From the NCBI GenBank assembly GCA_015521945.1, contig WANG01000151.1, forward strand, positions 1 through 7,027: a stretch of DNA of 7,027 nucleotides, written 5' to 3'. Shown here one piece after another: positions 1 to 5,648 of this stretch. The DNA is from Candidatus Hydrothermarchaeota archaeon. Its GTDB lineage: Archaea; Hydrothermarchaeota; Hydrothermarchaeia; Hydrothermarchaeales; BMS3B. The notes below the pieces were generated by a model that ran no database searches, was not told where the DNA came from, and worked only from the letters and a program-made list of their open reading frames with translations. The position numbers and the translations under genes are program-made. Within the stretch, counting starts at the first letter, position 1, and every line of letters starts with the position of its first letter.

Positions 1-1
1 G

Positions 2-49
2 GAGCACCTCAGGCGGGGGCTCAGAGCTTTCGGGAGGGTGCTGAGGTGA
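2..49 (+). CDS. C-terminal end of an unidentified upstream gene
   Basis: The first 49 bases hold the last 15 codons of a possible gene in frame 2, ending EHLRRGLRAFGRVLR and a TGA stop. The peptide is basic and amphipathic, like the C-terminal helix of many soluble proteins. Its TGA overlaps the GTG start of rpiA in the form GTGA, a common translational coupling arrangement in archaeal operons, and this overlap is the main reason to prefer the frame. The two other frames are also open for most of this short stretch, so the call rests on coupling and on the plausible peptide. No family can be assigned from 15 residues. Confidence 0.45.
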   Translation, partial: EHLRRGLRAFGRVLR

Positions 50-747
50 GCACGGAGGAGCTGAAGCGCATCGCCGCCGAGAGCGCCGCATCCTTGGTGC
101 AGGATGGGGATGTGGTGGGGCTGGGCACAGGCTCCACCGCCAAGCACGTGCTGGTGGCGCTCAGCAGGAGGGTGAGGCAGGAGGGGGTGAGGATAACAGG
201 CATACCAACCAGCGCAGATACCAGGATTTTTGCCACGTCCCTCGGGCTGAAGCTGAGCACCCTGGAGGAGCACCCCGAGGTGGACATCGCCATAGATGGA
301 GCCGACCAGCTCACGGAGGGGCTTGAGCTGGTGAAGGGGGGTGGAGGGGCTCTGCTCAGGGAGAAGGTTGTGGCCTCCTGCGCCAAGCGGTTTGTGGTTG
401 TTGCCGACGAGAGCAAGCTGGTGGAGAGGCTGAGCATGCCCGTACCTGTTGAGGTGCTCCCCTTCGCCTGGAAGCCAGCCGAGAGGGCGCTCATGGGAAT
501 GGGGGCGAGGAGGGTGAGCCTGAGAACGGGCTCCGGAAAGGCGGGACCCGTGGTGACCGACAACGGACACTACATCCTGGATGCGGACTTCGGGGAGATA
601 GGCGAACCTGAGGCGCTTGAAGCCAGGATAAACCGCATCACTGGCGTGGTGGAGAACGGCATCTTCTGCCCGGAGATGGTGAGCGAGGTGCACCTGGGCA
701 CAGGTGCCGGTGTCAGAGTGCTCCGCCTCCCCCGGGATGGTAAATAG
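46..747 (+). CDS. rpiA: Ribose-5-phosphate isomerase A
   Basis: This cytosolic enzyme interconverts ribose 5-phosphate and ribulose 5-phosphate, supplying ribose for nucleotides. In many archaea it works with the ribulose monophosphate or non-oxidative pentose routes. The 233-residue product is of normal family length. Visible motifs in order are GLGTGSTA (residues 25-32, phosphate loop), GIPTS (52-56), DIAIDGAD (80-87, with the two conserved Asp of the DGAD motif), KGGGGALLREK (97-107, with catalytic Glu106 and flanking lysines), VVVADESK, and the C-terminal NRITGVVENGIF. All expected active-site residues are present. The GTG start is chosen because it overlaps the preceding stop and places the phosphate loop at the usual distance from the N-terminus. 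The frame is open further upstream, so a slightly longer protein cannot be fully excluded. No promoter is visible, so transcription probably comes from upstream. Confidence 0.95.
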   Translation: MSTEELKRIAAESAASLVQDGDVVGLGTGSTAKHVLVALSRRVRQEGVRITGIPTSADTRIFATSLGLKLSTLEEHPEVDIAIDGADQLTEGLELVKGGGGALLREKVVASCAKRFVVVADESKLVERLSMPVPVEVLPFAWKPAERALMGMGARRVSLRTGSGKAGPVVTDNGHYILDADFGEIGEPEALEARINRITGVVENGIFCPEMVSEVHLGTGAGVRVLRLPRDGK

Positions 748-760
748 AAAAATTTAAATA
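747..760 (+). promoter_or_regulatory. Archaeal TATA/BRE promoter of dsrC
   Basis: A TTTAAATA box at 753-760 is preceded by the purine-rich stretch GAAAAA, which fits a BRE, right after the rpiA stop codon. The expected transcript start lies about 25 bases downstream, near 780-785, leaving a very short leader before the dsrC ATG at 792. A 5-base inverted repeat (CCACT at 761-765, AGTGG at 779-783) sits between box and start and could be a protein site, but it is short. The box gives dsrC transcription independent of rpiA. Confidence 0.7.
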
Positions 761-791
761 CCACTAAGCGCAGTTTTAAGTGGTGGTAGTG

Positions 792-1130
792 ATGGCGAAG
801 ACGCTTAAAGTGGGAGATAGAGAACTGGAGCTGGATGAGGACGGGTTCCTGAAGGACCCGAGCCAGTGGGACAAGGAGGTTGCCGAGGCTTTTGCCAGAG
901 AGGAGGGCATTGAACTCACAGATGAGCACTGGGAGATAGTGAACTTCCTGCGTGAGTACTACCAGCAGTACCAGATTGCCCCGATGATAAGAATCCTGGT
1001 GAAGGAAGTGGGCAAGAAGCTGGGCCCCGAGAAGGGCAACCTGAAGTACATATACAAGCTCTTCCCCAACGGTCCAGCAAAGCAGGCGTGCAAGATAGCG
1101 GGTCTGCCAAAGCCCACTGGCTGTGTGTAA
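792..1130 (+). CDS. dsrC: DsrC, sulfur-carrier substrate of dissimilatory sulfite reductase
   Basis: The 112-residue product belongs to the DsrC/TusE family. The C-terminal arm carries both redox cysteines of true DsrC: Cys100 and the penultimate Cys111, spaced CX10C, in ACKIAGLPKPTGCV. TusE proteins usually keep only the last cysteine, so this is DsrC proper. In sulfate and sulfite reducers DsrC takes sulfur from sulfite at DsrAB as a trisulfide, which a membrane complex (DsrMK-type) then reduces. The conserved YIYKLFPNGPAKQAC segment precedes the arm. The ATG at 792 is chosen because GGTGGT lies about 5 bases upstream and the product matches the family N-terminus; a GTG at 780 would add four residues (MVVV) but coincides with the predicted transcript start. 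The loop before IELTDEHW appears shorter than I recall from Archaeoglobus DsrC. No dsrAB or dsrMK is present in the window. Confidence 0.93.
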   Translation: MAKTLKVGDRELELDEDGFLKDPSQWDKEVAEAFAREEGIELTDEHWEIVNFLREYYQQYQIAPMIRILVKEVGKKLGPEKGNLKYIYKLFPNGPAKQACKIAGLPKPTGCV

Positions 1131-1146
1131 GCCCCCCTCTCCCCTC

Positions 1147-1163
1147 TTTTTTCTCTGTTTTTT
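1147..1163 (+). terminator. Possible T-rich archaeal terminator after dsrC
   Basis: Two runs of six T (1147-1152 and 1158-1163) follow the dsrC stop within a 32-base pyrimidine-only-but-one tract. Archaeal transcription commonly ends at T-runs without a hairpin, so this could separate dsrC from the aIF5A gene. Against this, no clear TATA box lies between the T-runs and the aIF5A start, so read-through is likely needed unless its promoter lies inside dsrC. Confidence 0.45.
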
Positions 1164-1177
1164 AGGAGGTATGAATC

Positions 1178-1573
1178 ATGTCAACCAGAAGTGGTGAGGT
1201 CAGAGAGATCAAGGTCGGCAAGTACGTGCTCATTGATGGTGAGCCGTGCAAGGTGGTGAGCTACTCCACGGCAAAGACGGGCAAGCACGGGCATGCCAAG
1301 GCAAACGTGGTGGGCATAGGGCTGTTTGACGGTGTCAAGCGCACGCTGGTTGCGCCGGTTGACGCAAAGGTTGAGTTTCCTGTGATTGAGCGACGCACGG
1401 GGCAGGTTATTTCCATAATGGGTGACACCGTACAGATTATGGACCTGGAAAGTTACGAGATGTTTGAGACGAAGATGCCGGGGGAGGGAGAGATTGAGGG
1501 CGAGCTCACCGAGGGCGCAGAGGTTGAGTACATAGTTGCGATGGGTAGGCGCAAGCTGACGAGGGTGCGCTGA
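1178..1573 (+). CDS. eif5A: Translation initiation factor aIF5A
   Basis: aIF5A binds the ribosome and relieves stalling at difficult peptide-bond steps. It is active after one lysine is converted to deoxyhypusine or hypusine with a polyamine-derived group. The 131-residue length is typical for archaea. The modification loop STAKTGKHGHAKA is intact, and Lys36, the lysine in TGKHG, corresponds to human Lys50. An N-terminal SH3-like domain (about 8-68) is followed by an OB-fold domain (about 70-131). The start is set by a strong AGGAGGT site at 1164-1170, seven bases before the ATG. An earlier ATG at 1171 is out of frame. The stop is one base before the GTG start of the agmatinase gene, so the two are almost certainly co-transcribed. 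Confidence 0.97.
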   Translation: MSTRSGEVREIKVGKYVLIDGEPCKVVSYSTAKTGKHGHAKANVVGIGLFDGVKRTLVAPVDAKVEFPVIERRTGQVISIMGDTVQIMDLESYEMFETKMPGEGEIEGELTEGAEVEYIVAMGRRKLTRVR

Positions 1574-1574
1574 G

Positions 1575-2414
1575 GTGCTCACCCCCACCTTCGGAAGGAG
1601 ACGCCCGGGTACGGATGCGAGGTACGTGGTGCTGGGGATACCCTACGACTCTTCCCAGACCTACCGCTGCGGCTCAAGGGATGCGCCGGCTGCCATAAGG
1701 GCGGCTTCGGCTGAGATGGAGGACTACGACATGCTTGAGGGGGCTGACCTCCTCAGCCTTGACATCGCCGACGCAGGCGACGTGGAGGTGAGCCACGGAA
1801 GCCCCGCAGCCACCGCGAGGCGGGTGGAGGAGGCTCTGAGCATGCTGGGCGAAGGGGCTGTGCCGGTCATGCTCGGGGGGGAGCACACCATAACCGCCTT
1901 CGCTGCCGCCGCCGTGAAGCCAGAGGCGCTTGTGGCTCTTGACGCACACCTTGACTTCAGGGACTCCTACCTGGAAAACCCCCACTCCCACGCCTGCACC
2001 CTCAGGAGAGCCGCCGAGGCTGTGGGGTGCGAGAACCTGGTGGTTGCAGGGGTGAGGAGCGCCTGCCGTGAGGAGCTCAGGAGCGCCGAGAGGATGGGGG
2101 TCAGGGTCTTCAGGTTCGGCGTGGAGGCGAGAGAGCTGGCTGAGGAGCTGGCCGAGAGCCTCAGGGGCAGGAGGGTTTACCTGTCCATTGACATGGACTT
2201 CCTTGACCCCAAGGAGGCGAGGGGTGTGGGCAACCCGGAGCCCCCGGGGTACTCCTACACCGAGGCTGTGGAGGTGCTGGAGTTCCTGAGGCACGTGAAG
2301 CTTGCGGCTCTGGATGTTACTGAAGTGATACCGGGCATTGACGCCTACACCCCCGTGCTGGCTGCCAAGCTGGTGTTCAAAGCCCTGCTGCGGGCTGAAA
2401 GCTTGAGCACGTGA
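1575..2414 (+). CDS. speB: Agmatinase (ureohydrolase family)
   Basis: This family hydrolyses agmatine to putrescine and urea using a two-manganese centre. The 279-residue product has all six expected metal ligands: His104 in GGEHTIT, Asp123, His125 and Asp127 in LDAHLD, and Asp206 and Asp208 in SIDMDFLDP. Glu250 in DVTEVIP matches the conserved substrate-side glutamate. The segment VGNPEPPGYSY (218-228) corresponds to the usual GTGTPEPGG, with some divergence. The GTG start lies one base after the aIF5A stop; no strong ribosome binding site is visible, consistent with translational coupling. Placement beside aIF5A supports a role in polyamine supply for (deoxy)hypusine formation. Close relatives include arginase, guanidinobutyrase and similar hydrolases, so the substrate is inferred from family similarity and context. 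Confidence 0.92.
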   Translation: MLTPTFGRRRPGTDARYVVLGIPYDSSQTYRCGSRDAPAAIRAASAEMEDYDMLEGADLLSLDIADAGDVEVSHGSPAATARRVEEALSMLGEGAVPVMLGGEHTITAFAAAAVKPEALVALDAHLDFRDSYLENPHSHACTLRRAAEAVGCENLVVAGVRSACREELRSAERMGVRVFRFGVEARELAEELAESLRGRRVYLSIDMDFLDPKEARGVGNPEPPGYSYTEAVEVLEFLRHVKLAALDVTEVIPGIDAYTPVLAAKLVFKALLRAESLST

Positions 2415-2434
2415 AGCCTGAGGGTAATGAAAAA

Positions 2435-2517
2435 GCGGGGGTGCCCGAGCGGAAAAGGGGGCAGACTTAAGATCTGCTGGCTCAGTGCCTTCGTGGGTTC
2501 AAATCCCACCCCCCGCA
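2435..2517 (+). tRNA. tRNA-Leu, anticodon UAA
   Basis: This is an 83-base class II tRNA. The acceptor stem GCGGGGG (2435-2441) pairs perfectly with CCCCCGC (2510-2516), and the discriminator is A2517, as expected for leucine. The anticodon stem GCAGA/TCTGC (2461-2465/2473-2477) encloses the loop CTTAAGA with anticodon TAA at 2468-2470, reading UUA. A long variable arm (2478-2492) has a GGC/GCC stem. The T arm is GTGGG-TTCAAAT-CCCAC (2493-2509). No CCA is encoded and no intron is present. No clear TATA box stands before it, so it may be read from the agmatinase transcript, which ends only 20 bases upstream. Confidence 0.97.
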
Positions 2518-2525
2518 TACCTGTC

Positions 2526-2540
2526 CGAAAAGTTTAAATA
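2526..2540 (+). promoter_or_regulatory. Archaeal TATA/BRE promoter of the ferredoxin gene
   Basis: A TTTAAATA box at 2533-2540 is preceded by CGAAAAG, a good BRE-like purine stretch, starting 9 bases after the tRNA end. The predicted transcript start is near 2562, between the box and the AGGAGGA ribosome site at 2574-2580. This rules against the in-frame GTG at 2546 as the ferredoxin start. Confidence 0.75.
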
Positions 2541-2587
2541 AGCATGTGAAGGTTGAGTTGTTGGAGGAGACACAGGAGGAATGCGGC

Positions 2588-2776
2588 ATGGTTGAGATAA
2601 GCATTGATGAGAATCTGTGTGCGGGATGCGGCACCTGCGTGGACGCATGCCCCTCCTCGGTTTACGAGATGAACGACGAGGGCAAGAGCACCGTGGTGAA
2701 CCTGGACGACTGCGTGGAGTGCTGCGCCTGCACCGAAGCCTGCCCAGAGGGGGCAATCTCCCACAGCTCCTGCTGA
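2588..2776 (+). CDS. Small 2[4Fe-4S] ferredoxin
   Basis: This is a 62-residue soluble electron carrier with two [4Fe-4S] clusters. The cluster motifs are Cys11-x2-Cys14-x2-Cys17-x3-Cys21-Pro and Cys42-x2-Cys45-x2-Cys48-x3-Cys52-Pro. The length and spacing are those of clostridial-type ferredoxins. Two extra cysteines are present: Cys46, inside the second motif, and Cys62, the last residue. The ATG is chosen because AGGAGGA ends seven bases upstream and because the frame begins with VEISIDENLCAGC, the usual distance from the start to the first cluster. The gene appears monocistronic, with its own TATA box and a T-rich end. It could serve any low-potential enzyme; proximity to sulfur genes suggests but does not prove a role in sulfur metabolism. 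Confidence 0.92.
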   Translation: MVEISIDENLCAGCGTCVDACPSSVYEMNDEGKSTVVNLDDCVECCACTEACPEGAISHSSC

Positions 2777-2791
2777 TGGGAGTTGCTCCTG

Positions 2792-2805
2792 CTTTTCTGT
2801 TTTTT
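2792..2805 (+). terminator. T-rich terminator after the ferredoxin gene
   Basis: The stretch CTTTTCTGTTTTTT begins 15 bases after the ferredoxin stop and has only one G. It fits an archaeal oligo-T terminator and directly precedes the regulatory region of the next operon. No stable GC-rich hairpin stands in front of it. Confidence 0.55.
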
Positions 2806-2831
2806 AATTACCTGCAGTAATTTGAGATTAC
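2806..2831. promoter_or_regulatory. Three alternating ATTAC half-sites, possible operator
   Basis: AATTAC (2806-2811) and GTAATT (2817-2822) form an inverted repeat around CTGCA. A third half-site, ATTAC (2827-2831), pairs with the middle one in the same inverted manner around TTGAG. Half-site centres are about 10-11 bases apart, one helical turn. The set ends just before the TATA-like box of the threonine-synthase-family gene, where a repressor or activator would act. The binding protein is unknown, and the region is AT-rich, so chance is possible. Confidence 0.35.
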
Positions 2832-2832
2832 A

Positions 2833-2840
2833 GAAAATAT
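2833..2840 (+). promoter_or_regulatory. TATA-like box for the sulfur-carrier operon
   Basis: GAAAATAT is a fair but not strong archaeal TATA box. A transcript start about 25 bases downstream falls near 2862, leaving a leader of about 16 bases with a GGTGA ribosome site before the ATG at 2878. The geometry supports that start and argues against the in-frame ATG at 2839, which overlaps the box itself. Confidence 0.45.
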
Positions 2841-2862
2841 GCACAATGTTACACGTCCCCAC

Positions 2863-2875
2863 CATCACGGTGATG
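2863..2875. repeat. Short palindrome at the operon leader
   Basis: CATCAC (2863-2868) and GTGATG (2870-2875) are perfect inverted arms around one G. The right arm includes most of the GGTGA ribosome site (2869-2873) for the first gene. It could be a protein site at the transcript start. As RNA the one-base loop must open to at least three bases, so hairpin strength is modest. This may be chance. Confidence 0.25.
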
Positions 2876-2877
2876 CA

Positions 2878-4119
2878 ATGACTCTTATCGGTTTGCGCTG
2901 CAGAAACTGCGGAAAGCGCTATCCTGCAGAGGCGCTGAGCATATGCGAGGAATGCTTTGGTCCTCTGGAGGCTGAGTATGATTATGAGGAGATAAAGGAG
3001 CGCTTCAGCAGGGAGGTGGTGCAGAAGCGCCCGCCCACCCTGTGGCGCTACAGGGAGCTTCTGCCCGTTTCATCTGGCTCGTGCATAGTTGACCTTCACG
3101 CCGGCTTCACCCCCCTGCACAGGGCTGATAACTTGGCTGAGGAGCTTGGGATAAGGGAGCTGTACATAAAGAACGACTCCGTGAACCCCACCTTCTCCTT
3201 CAAGGACAGGGTTGTGAGCGTGGCTGTCAGCAAGGCGATAGAGTTCGGGTTTGACACCGTGGGCTGCGCCTCCACTGGCAACTTAGCGAGCAGCGTGGCA
3301 GCGCATGCCGCAAAGGCGAGGCTGAAGTGCTACATATTCATACCGGCGAACCTGAACCTGGGGAAGGTGGTTCAGACCCTCGCGTACTCCCCCAGGCTGG
3401 TGAGCGTTGAGGGCAACTACGACGACGTGAACAGGCTGTGCACCGAGATAGCCGGCTACTACAACTGGGGCTTCGTGAACATCAACCTGCGCCCGTACTA
3501 CGCCGAGGGCTCAAAGACCTTGGGGTACGAGGTGGCAGAGCAGCTCGGGTGGGAGGCTCCCGACAGGGCGGTGGTGCCGGTTGCGAGCGGCTCCCTGCTC
3601 ACCAAGGTTTACAGGGGGCTGAAGGAGCTGGAAACCATAGGGGTGATTGATGAGGTGAGCACCAGGATGACCGCCGCCCAGAGCGAGGGGTGCTCACCCG
3701 TGACCACCGCCTTCCGCACGGGAGGCGCCATAAAGCCGGTTAAGCCAAAAACCATAGAGAAGAGCCTGGCAATAGGCAACCCCGCGGACGGCAGCTACGC
3801 CCTCAAGGTCCTCAGGGAAACCGACGGCAGCGCGGGGGCGGCGAGCGATGAGGAGATTATTGAGGGGATAAAGCTGCTGGCGAGAACCGAGGGGATATTC
3901 ACGGAGACGGCTGGCGGGGTGGTTATAGGCACCCTGAAGAAGCTGGTTGAGGAGGGGGAGATTGACAGGGACGAGAGGGTGGTCGCCTACATCACGGGCA
4001 ACGGGCTCAAGACCCAGGATGTGCTCCACAGCTACCTGCAGGAGCCGCCGGTTATAAAGGCTGACCTTGAGGAGTTCAGAAAGCTGATTGAGCAGAAGAA
4101 GGAGGTGGTAGTGTGGTAA
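2878..4119 (+). CDS. thrC: Threonine-synthase-family PLP enzyme
   Basis: Threonine synthase converts O-phosphohomoserine to threonine using PLP. The 413-residue product is of normal length for this family. An N-terminal zinc ribbon has Cys8-x2-Cys11 and Cys23-x2-Cys26. The PLP lysine is Lys109 in NPTFSFKDR, the cofactor-binding loop is STGN (132-135), and TGNGLK (373-378) is a conserved late motif. SLAIGNPADG is also typical of the family. The ATG at 2878 is preferred because GGTGA lies four bases upstream and because a 13-codon longer start at 2839 overlaps the TATA-like box. The last seven bases overlap the MoaD-like gene, so the two are coupled. The family also includes cysteate synthase of some methanogens, which uses O-phosphoserine and sulfite. 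With sulfur-transfer genes downstream, a sulfur-incorporating role is a real alternative to threonine synthesis. Confidence 0.9.
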   Translation: MTLIGLRCRNCGKRYPAEALSICEECFGPLEAEYDYEEIKERFSREVVQKRPPTLWRYRELLPVSSGSCIVDLHAGFTPLHRADNLAEELGIRELYIKNDSVNPTFSFKDRVVSVAVSKAIEFGFDTVGCASTGNLASSVAAHAAKARLKCYIFIPANLNLGKVVQTLAYSPRLVSVEGNYDDVNRLCTEIAGYYNWGFVNINLRPYYAEGSKTLGYEVAEQLGWEAPDRAVVPVASGSLLTKVYRGLKELETIGVIDEVSTRMTAAQSEGCSPVTTAFRTGGAIKPVKPKTIEKSLAIGNPADGSYALKVLRETDGSAGAASDEEIIEGIKLLARTEGIFTETAGGVVIGTLKKLVEEGEIDRDERVVAYITGNGLKTQDVLHSYLQEPPVIKADLEEFRKLIEQKKEVVVW

Positions 4120-4382
4120 CCGTTAGGCTGGCAACGCCCCTCAGGAAGTTCAGCGATGGCAGACCCGAGATAACCGCAAGGGGAAAGACGGTGCGGGAGG
4201 TGCTGGAGAACATAGACAGGGAGAGGCCTGGATTCTTGGAGAAGGTTGTGGAGAACGGCGAGATTAAGCAGTTCATAAACATATTCCACAACAACGAGGA
4301 CGTGCGCTTCAAGAAGGGGCTGGATACCGAGGTTGAGGAGGACGACGTCATAAGCATCCTGCCCGCAGTGTCCGGAGGCTGA
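4113..4382 (+). CDS. MoaD/ThiS-like sulfur carrier with Gly-Gly end
   Basis: This is an 89-residue ubiquitin-fold protein ending in SGG. Members of this family are adenylated at the last glycine by an E1-like enzyme and then carry sulfur as a thiocarboxylate for molybdopterin, thiamine, cysteine or tRNA thiolation. Some archaeal members also modify proteins (SAMPs). The segment FINIFHNNEDVRFKKGLDT and the closing DDVISILPAVSGG are typical of the MoaD and CysO branches. The GTG start overlaps the threonine-synthase-family gene by seven bases and is preceded by AGGAGG at about 4100. No MoaE, ThiG or other cofactor gene is nearby, which argues against a pure molybdopterin or thiamine role. A MoeB/ThiF-type enzyme two genes downstream is the obvious activator. 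Confidence 0.92.
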   Translation: MVTVRLATPLRKFSDGRPEITARGKTVREVLENIDRERPGFLEKVVENGEIKQFINIFHNNEDVRFKKGLDTEVEEDDVISILPAVSGG

Positions 4383-4385
4383 GCC

Positions 4386-4853
4386 GTGCTGCTGTACTCT
4401 CCCCAGAAGGTTGAGCGCTTCACCTGCGTTTACAGGGAGTGCGGAGCAAAGTGCTGCACCGGGGGCAGGGTGGTTACCGCCAAGGGCATTGAGAGGATAT
4501 CCAAGGCTACGGGGAAGAAGCCCGAGGAGTTTGCGGTTCTCAGGCCAGAGCGGGGGCTCTTCAGGCTGAAGGAGAGAGATGGAAGGTGCATCTTCCTGAA
4601 CGAGGAGCTTGAGTGTGAGCTCCACTCCCTGGGTGTGAAGCCCATCTCCTGCAGGATGTACCCCTTCCTGTTTGACGGGCTGATATACGCCGACGAGCTG
4701 GTGCTGAGGATGAGGTGCGCGGAGGACTGCCCGGGAATCGGCAGGGGCGAGCCCTTAGGAGAGGAGTTTGAGCTGCGCATGGAGGCGCTGGGCAGCCAGT
4801 TCGTCAGGGAGATAAAGGAGTACCTGAAGGAGGCGAAGGATGAACCTGAATGA
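4386..4853 (+). CDS. YkgJ-type cysteine-cluster protein
   Basis: This 155-residue protein resembles the YkgJ family (proposed zinc- or iron-chelating domain). Cysteines visible in order are Cys14-x4-Cys19-x3-Cys23-Cys24 near the N-terminus, Cys68 in GRCIFL, Cys77 in LECELH, Cys89 in ISCRMYPF, and Cys111-x3-Cys115-Pro. The C-x(n)-CC start and the CRxYPF motif define the family. The biochemical role of the family is poorly established; metal or iron-sulfur binding is an inference from the cysteines. The GTG start follows GGAGG (4374-4378) and lies three bases after the MoaD-like stop. Its end overlaps the MoeB-like gene by 14 bases. Its place inside the operon suggests a part in sulfur or metal delivery, without direct proof. 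Confidence 0.88.
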   Translation: MLLYSPQKVERFTCVYRECGAKCCTGGRVVTAKGIERISKATGKKPEEFAVLRPERGLFRLKERDGRCIFLNEELECELHSLGVKPISCRMYPFLFDGLIYADELVLRMRCAEDCPGIGRGEPLGEEFELRMEALGSQFVREIKEYLKEAKDEPE

Positions 4854-5646
4854 GATAAAGCGCTACTCCAGGCAGCTTATACTTCCTGACTTTGGCACGA
4901 AGCAGCAGCTCAGGCTGAAGCAGGCAAAGGTGGCGGTTACCGGTGCGGGTGGACTCGGGTGCCCGGCATCCACCTACCTTGCCCTCGCCGGGGTGGGAGA
5001 GATTCACCTCTTTGACTTTGACAGGGTGGAGCTGAGCAACCTGAACCGCCAGTTCCTCTACACCCCTGAAGAGGTGGGCAGGCTCAAGGCTGAGGCTGCC
5101 GCCGAGAGGCTGATGGAGATAAACCCCGAGATAAAGGTTGAGGCGATTTGTGAGAAGGTGACCTATGACAACGCCTTTGAGCTGCTGAAGGGATACTCAG
5201 CCATCGTTGACGGAACCGACAACTTTGCAGTGAGGTATGCTGTTAACGATGCGGCTGCGGTGCTCGGGATTCCCCTCTTCCACGGCGCCGCCCTCATGTA
5301 CGAGGGCAGGGCGATGAGCATCCTGCCGGGGGAGACCGCCTGCTTCAGGTGCGTGTTCCCGGAGCCGCCACCTCCAGGGATGGTGCCCACCTGCAGGGAG
5401 GCGGGCATACTGGGCTCGGTTGTTGGGCTTGTGGGCGCGATTCAGGCAACGGAGGCGATACGCTACCTCGCGGGGCTTGAAATCGGGCTGAAGGATGCGC
5501 TCCTGATAATAAACGTGGAGAGCATGAGCTTTGATAAGGTGAGGGTGCGCAGGAGAGACGACTGCACCGCCTGCGGCAGGGAGTTCGTGCCCAGGCCCGT
5601 GGAGGAGGTGTGCGCTGTGGGTGGCTCAGAGGAGCAGGAGGTGTAG
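4840..5646 (+). CDS. MoeB/ThiF/HesA-type activating enzyme
   Basis: This E1-like enzyme adenylates the C-terminal glycine of a MoaD/ThiS-type carrier using ATP. The 268-residue product has RYSRQLILP (8-16), the nucleotide loop GAGGLGCP (35-42), SNLNRQF (66-72) with the arginine that contacts ATP, Lys83, and DGTDN (124-128). The zinc site is complete: Cys168 and Cys171 (CFRC) with Cys242 and Cys245 (CTAC). Cys185 in TCREAGILGSV matches the conserved cysteine of ThiF. There is no C-terminal rhodanese domain, so sulfur must come from another protein, and the TusA-like product immediately downstream is a candidate. The ATG lies seven bases after AAGGAGG (4826-4832). ThiF, MoeB and HesA cannot be told apart reliably by sequence, so no symbol is given. 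Confidence 0.94.
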   Translation: MNLNEIKRYSRQLILPDFGTKQQLRLKQAKVAVTGAGGLGCPASTYLALAGVGEIHLFDFDRVELSNLNRQFLYTPEEVGRLKAEAAAERLMEINPEIKVEAICEKVTYDNAFELLKGYSAIVDGTDNFAVRYAVNDAAAVLGIPLFHGAALMYEGRAMSILPGETACFRCVFPEPPPPGMVPTCREAGILGSVVGLVGAIQATEAIRYLAGLEIGLKDALLIINVESMSFDKVRVRRRDDCTACGREFVPRPVEEVCAVGGSEEQEV

Positions 5647-5648
5647 GT

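Noticed and set aside
21..563. Long minus-strand frame opposite rpiA
   Set aside because: Serine- and threonine-rich low-complexity product with no family motif; it is a shadow of a well-supported gene in GC-rich DNA.
2546..2587. Upstream GTG start for the ferredoxin gene
   Set aside because: It lies only six bases after the TATA box, before the expected transcript start, while AGGAGGA clearly serves the ATG at 2588.
2839..2877. In-frame upstream start for the threonine-synthase-family gene
   Set aside because: The ATG overlaps the TATA-like box, lacks a ribosome site and adds 13 residues before the zinc ribbon; the ATG at 2878 has GGTGA upstream.
4032..4625. Minus-strand frame of 197 codons opposite three genes
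   Set aside because: It spans the junctions of three plus-strand genes with clear motifs and ribosome sites, and shows no recognisable domain.
5610..5648. Upstream GTG start for the TusA-like gene
   Set aside because: It falls inside the end of the MoeB-like gene and adds glycine-rich residues outside the fold; AGGAGGTG fits the GTG at 5649.
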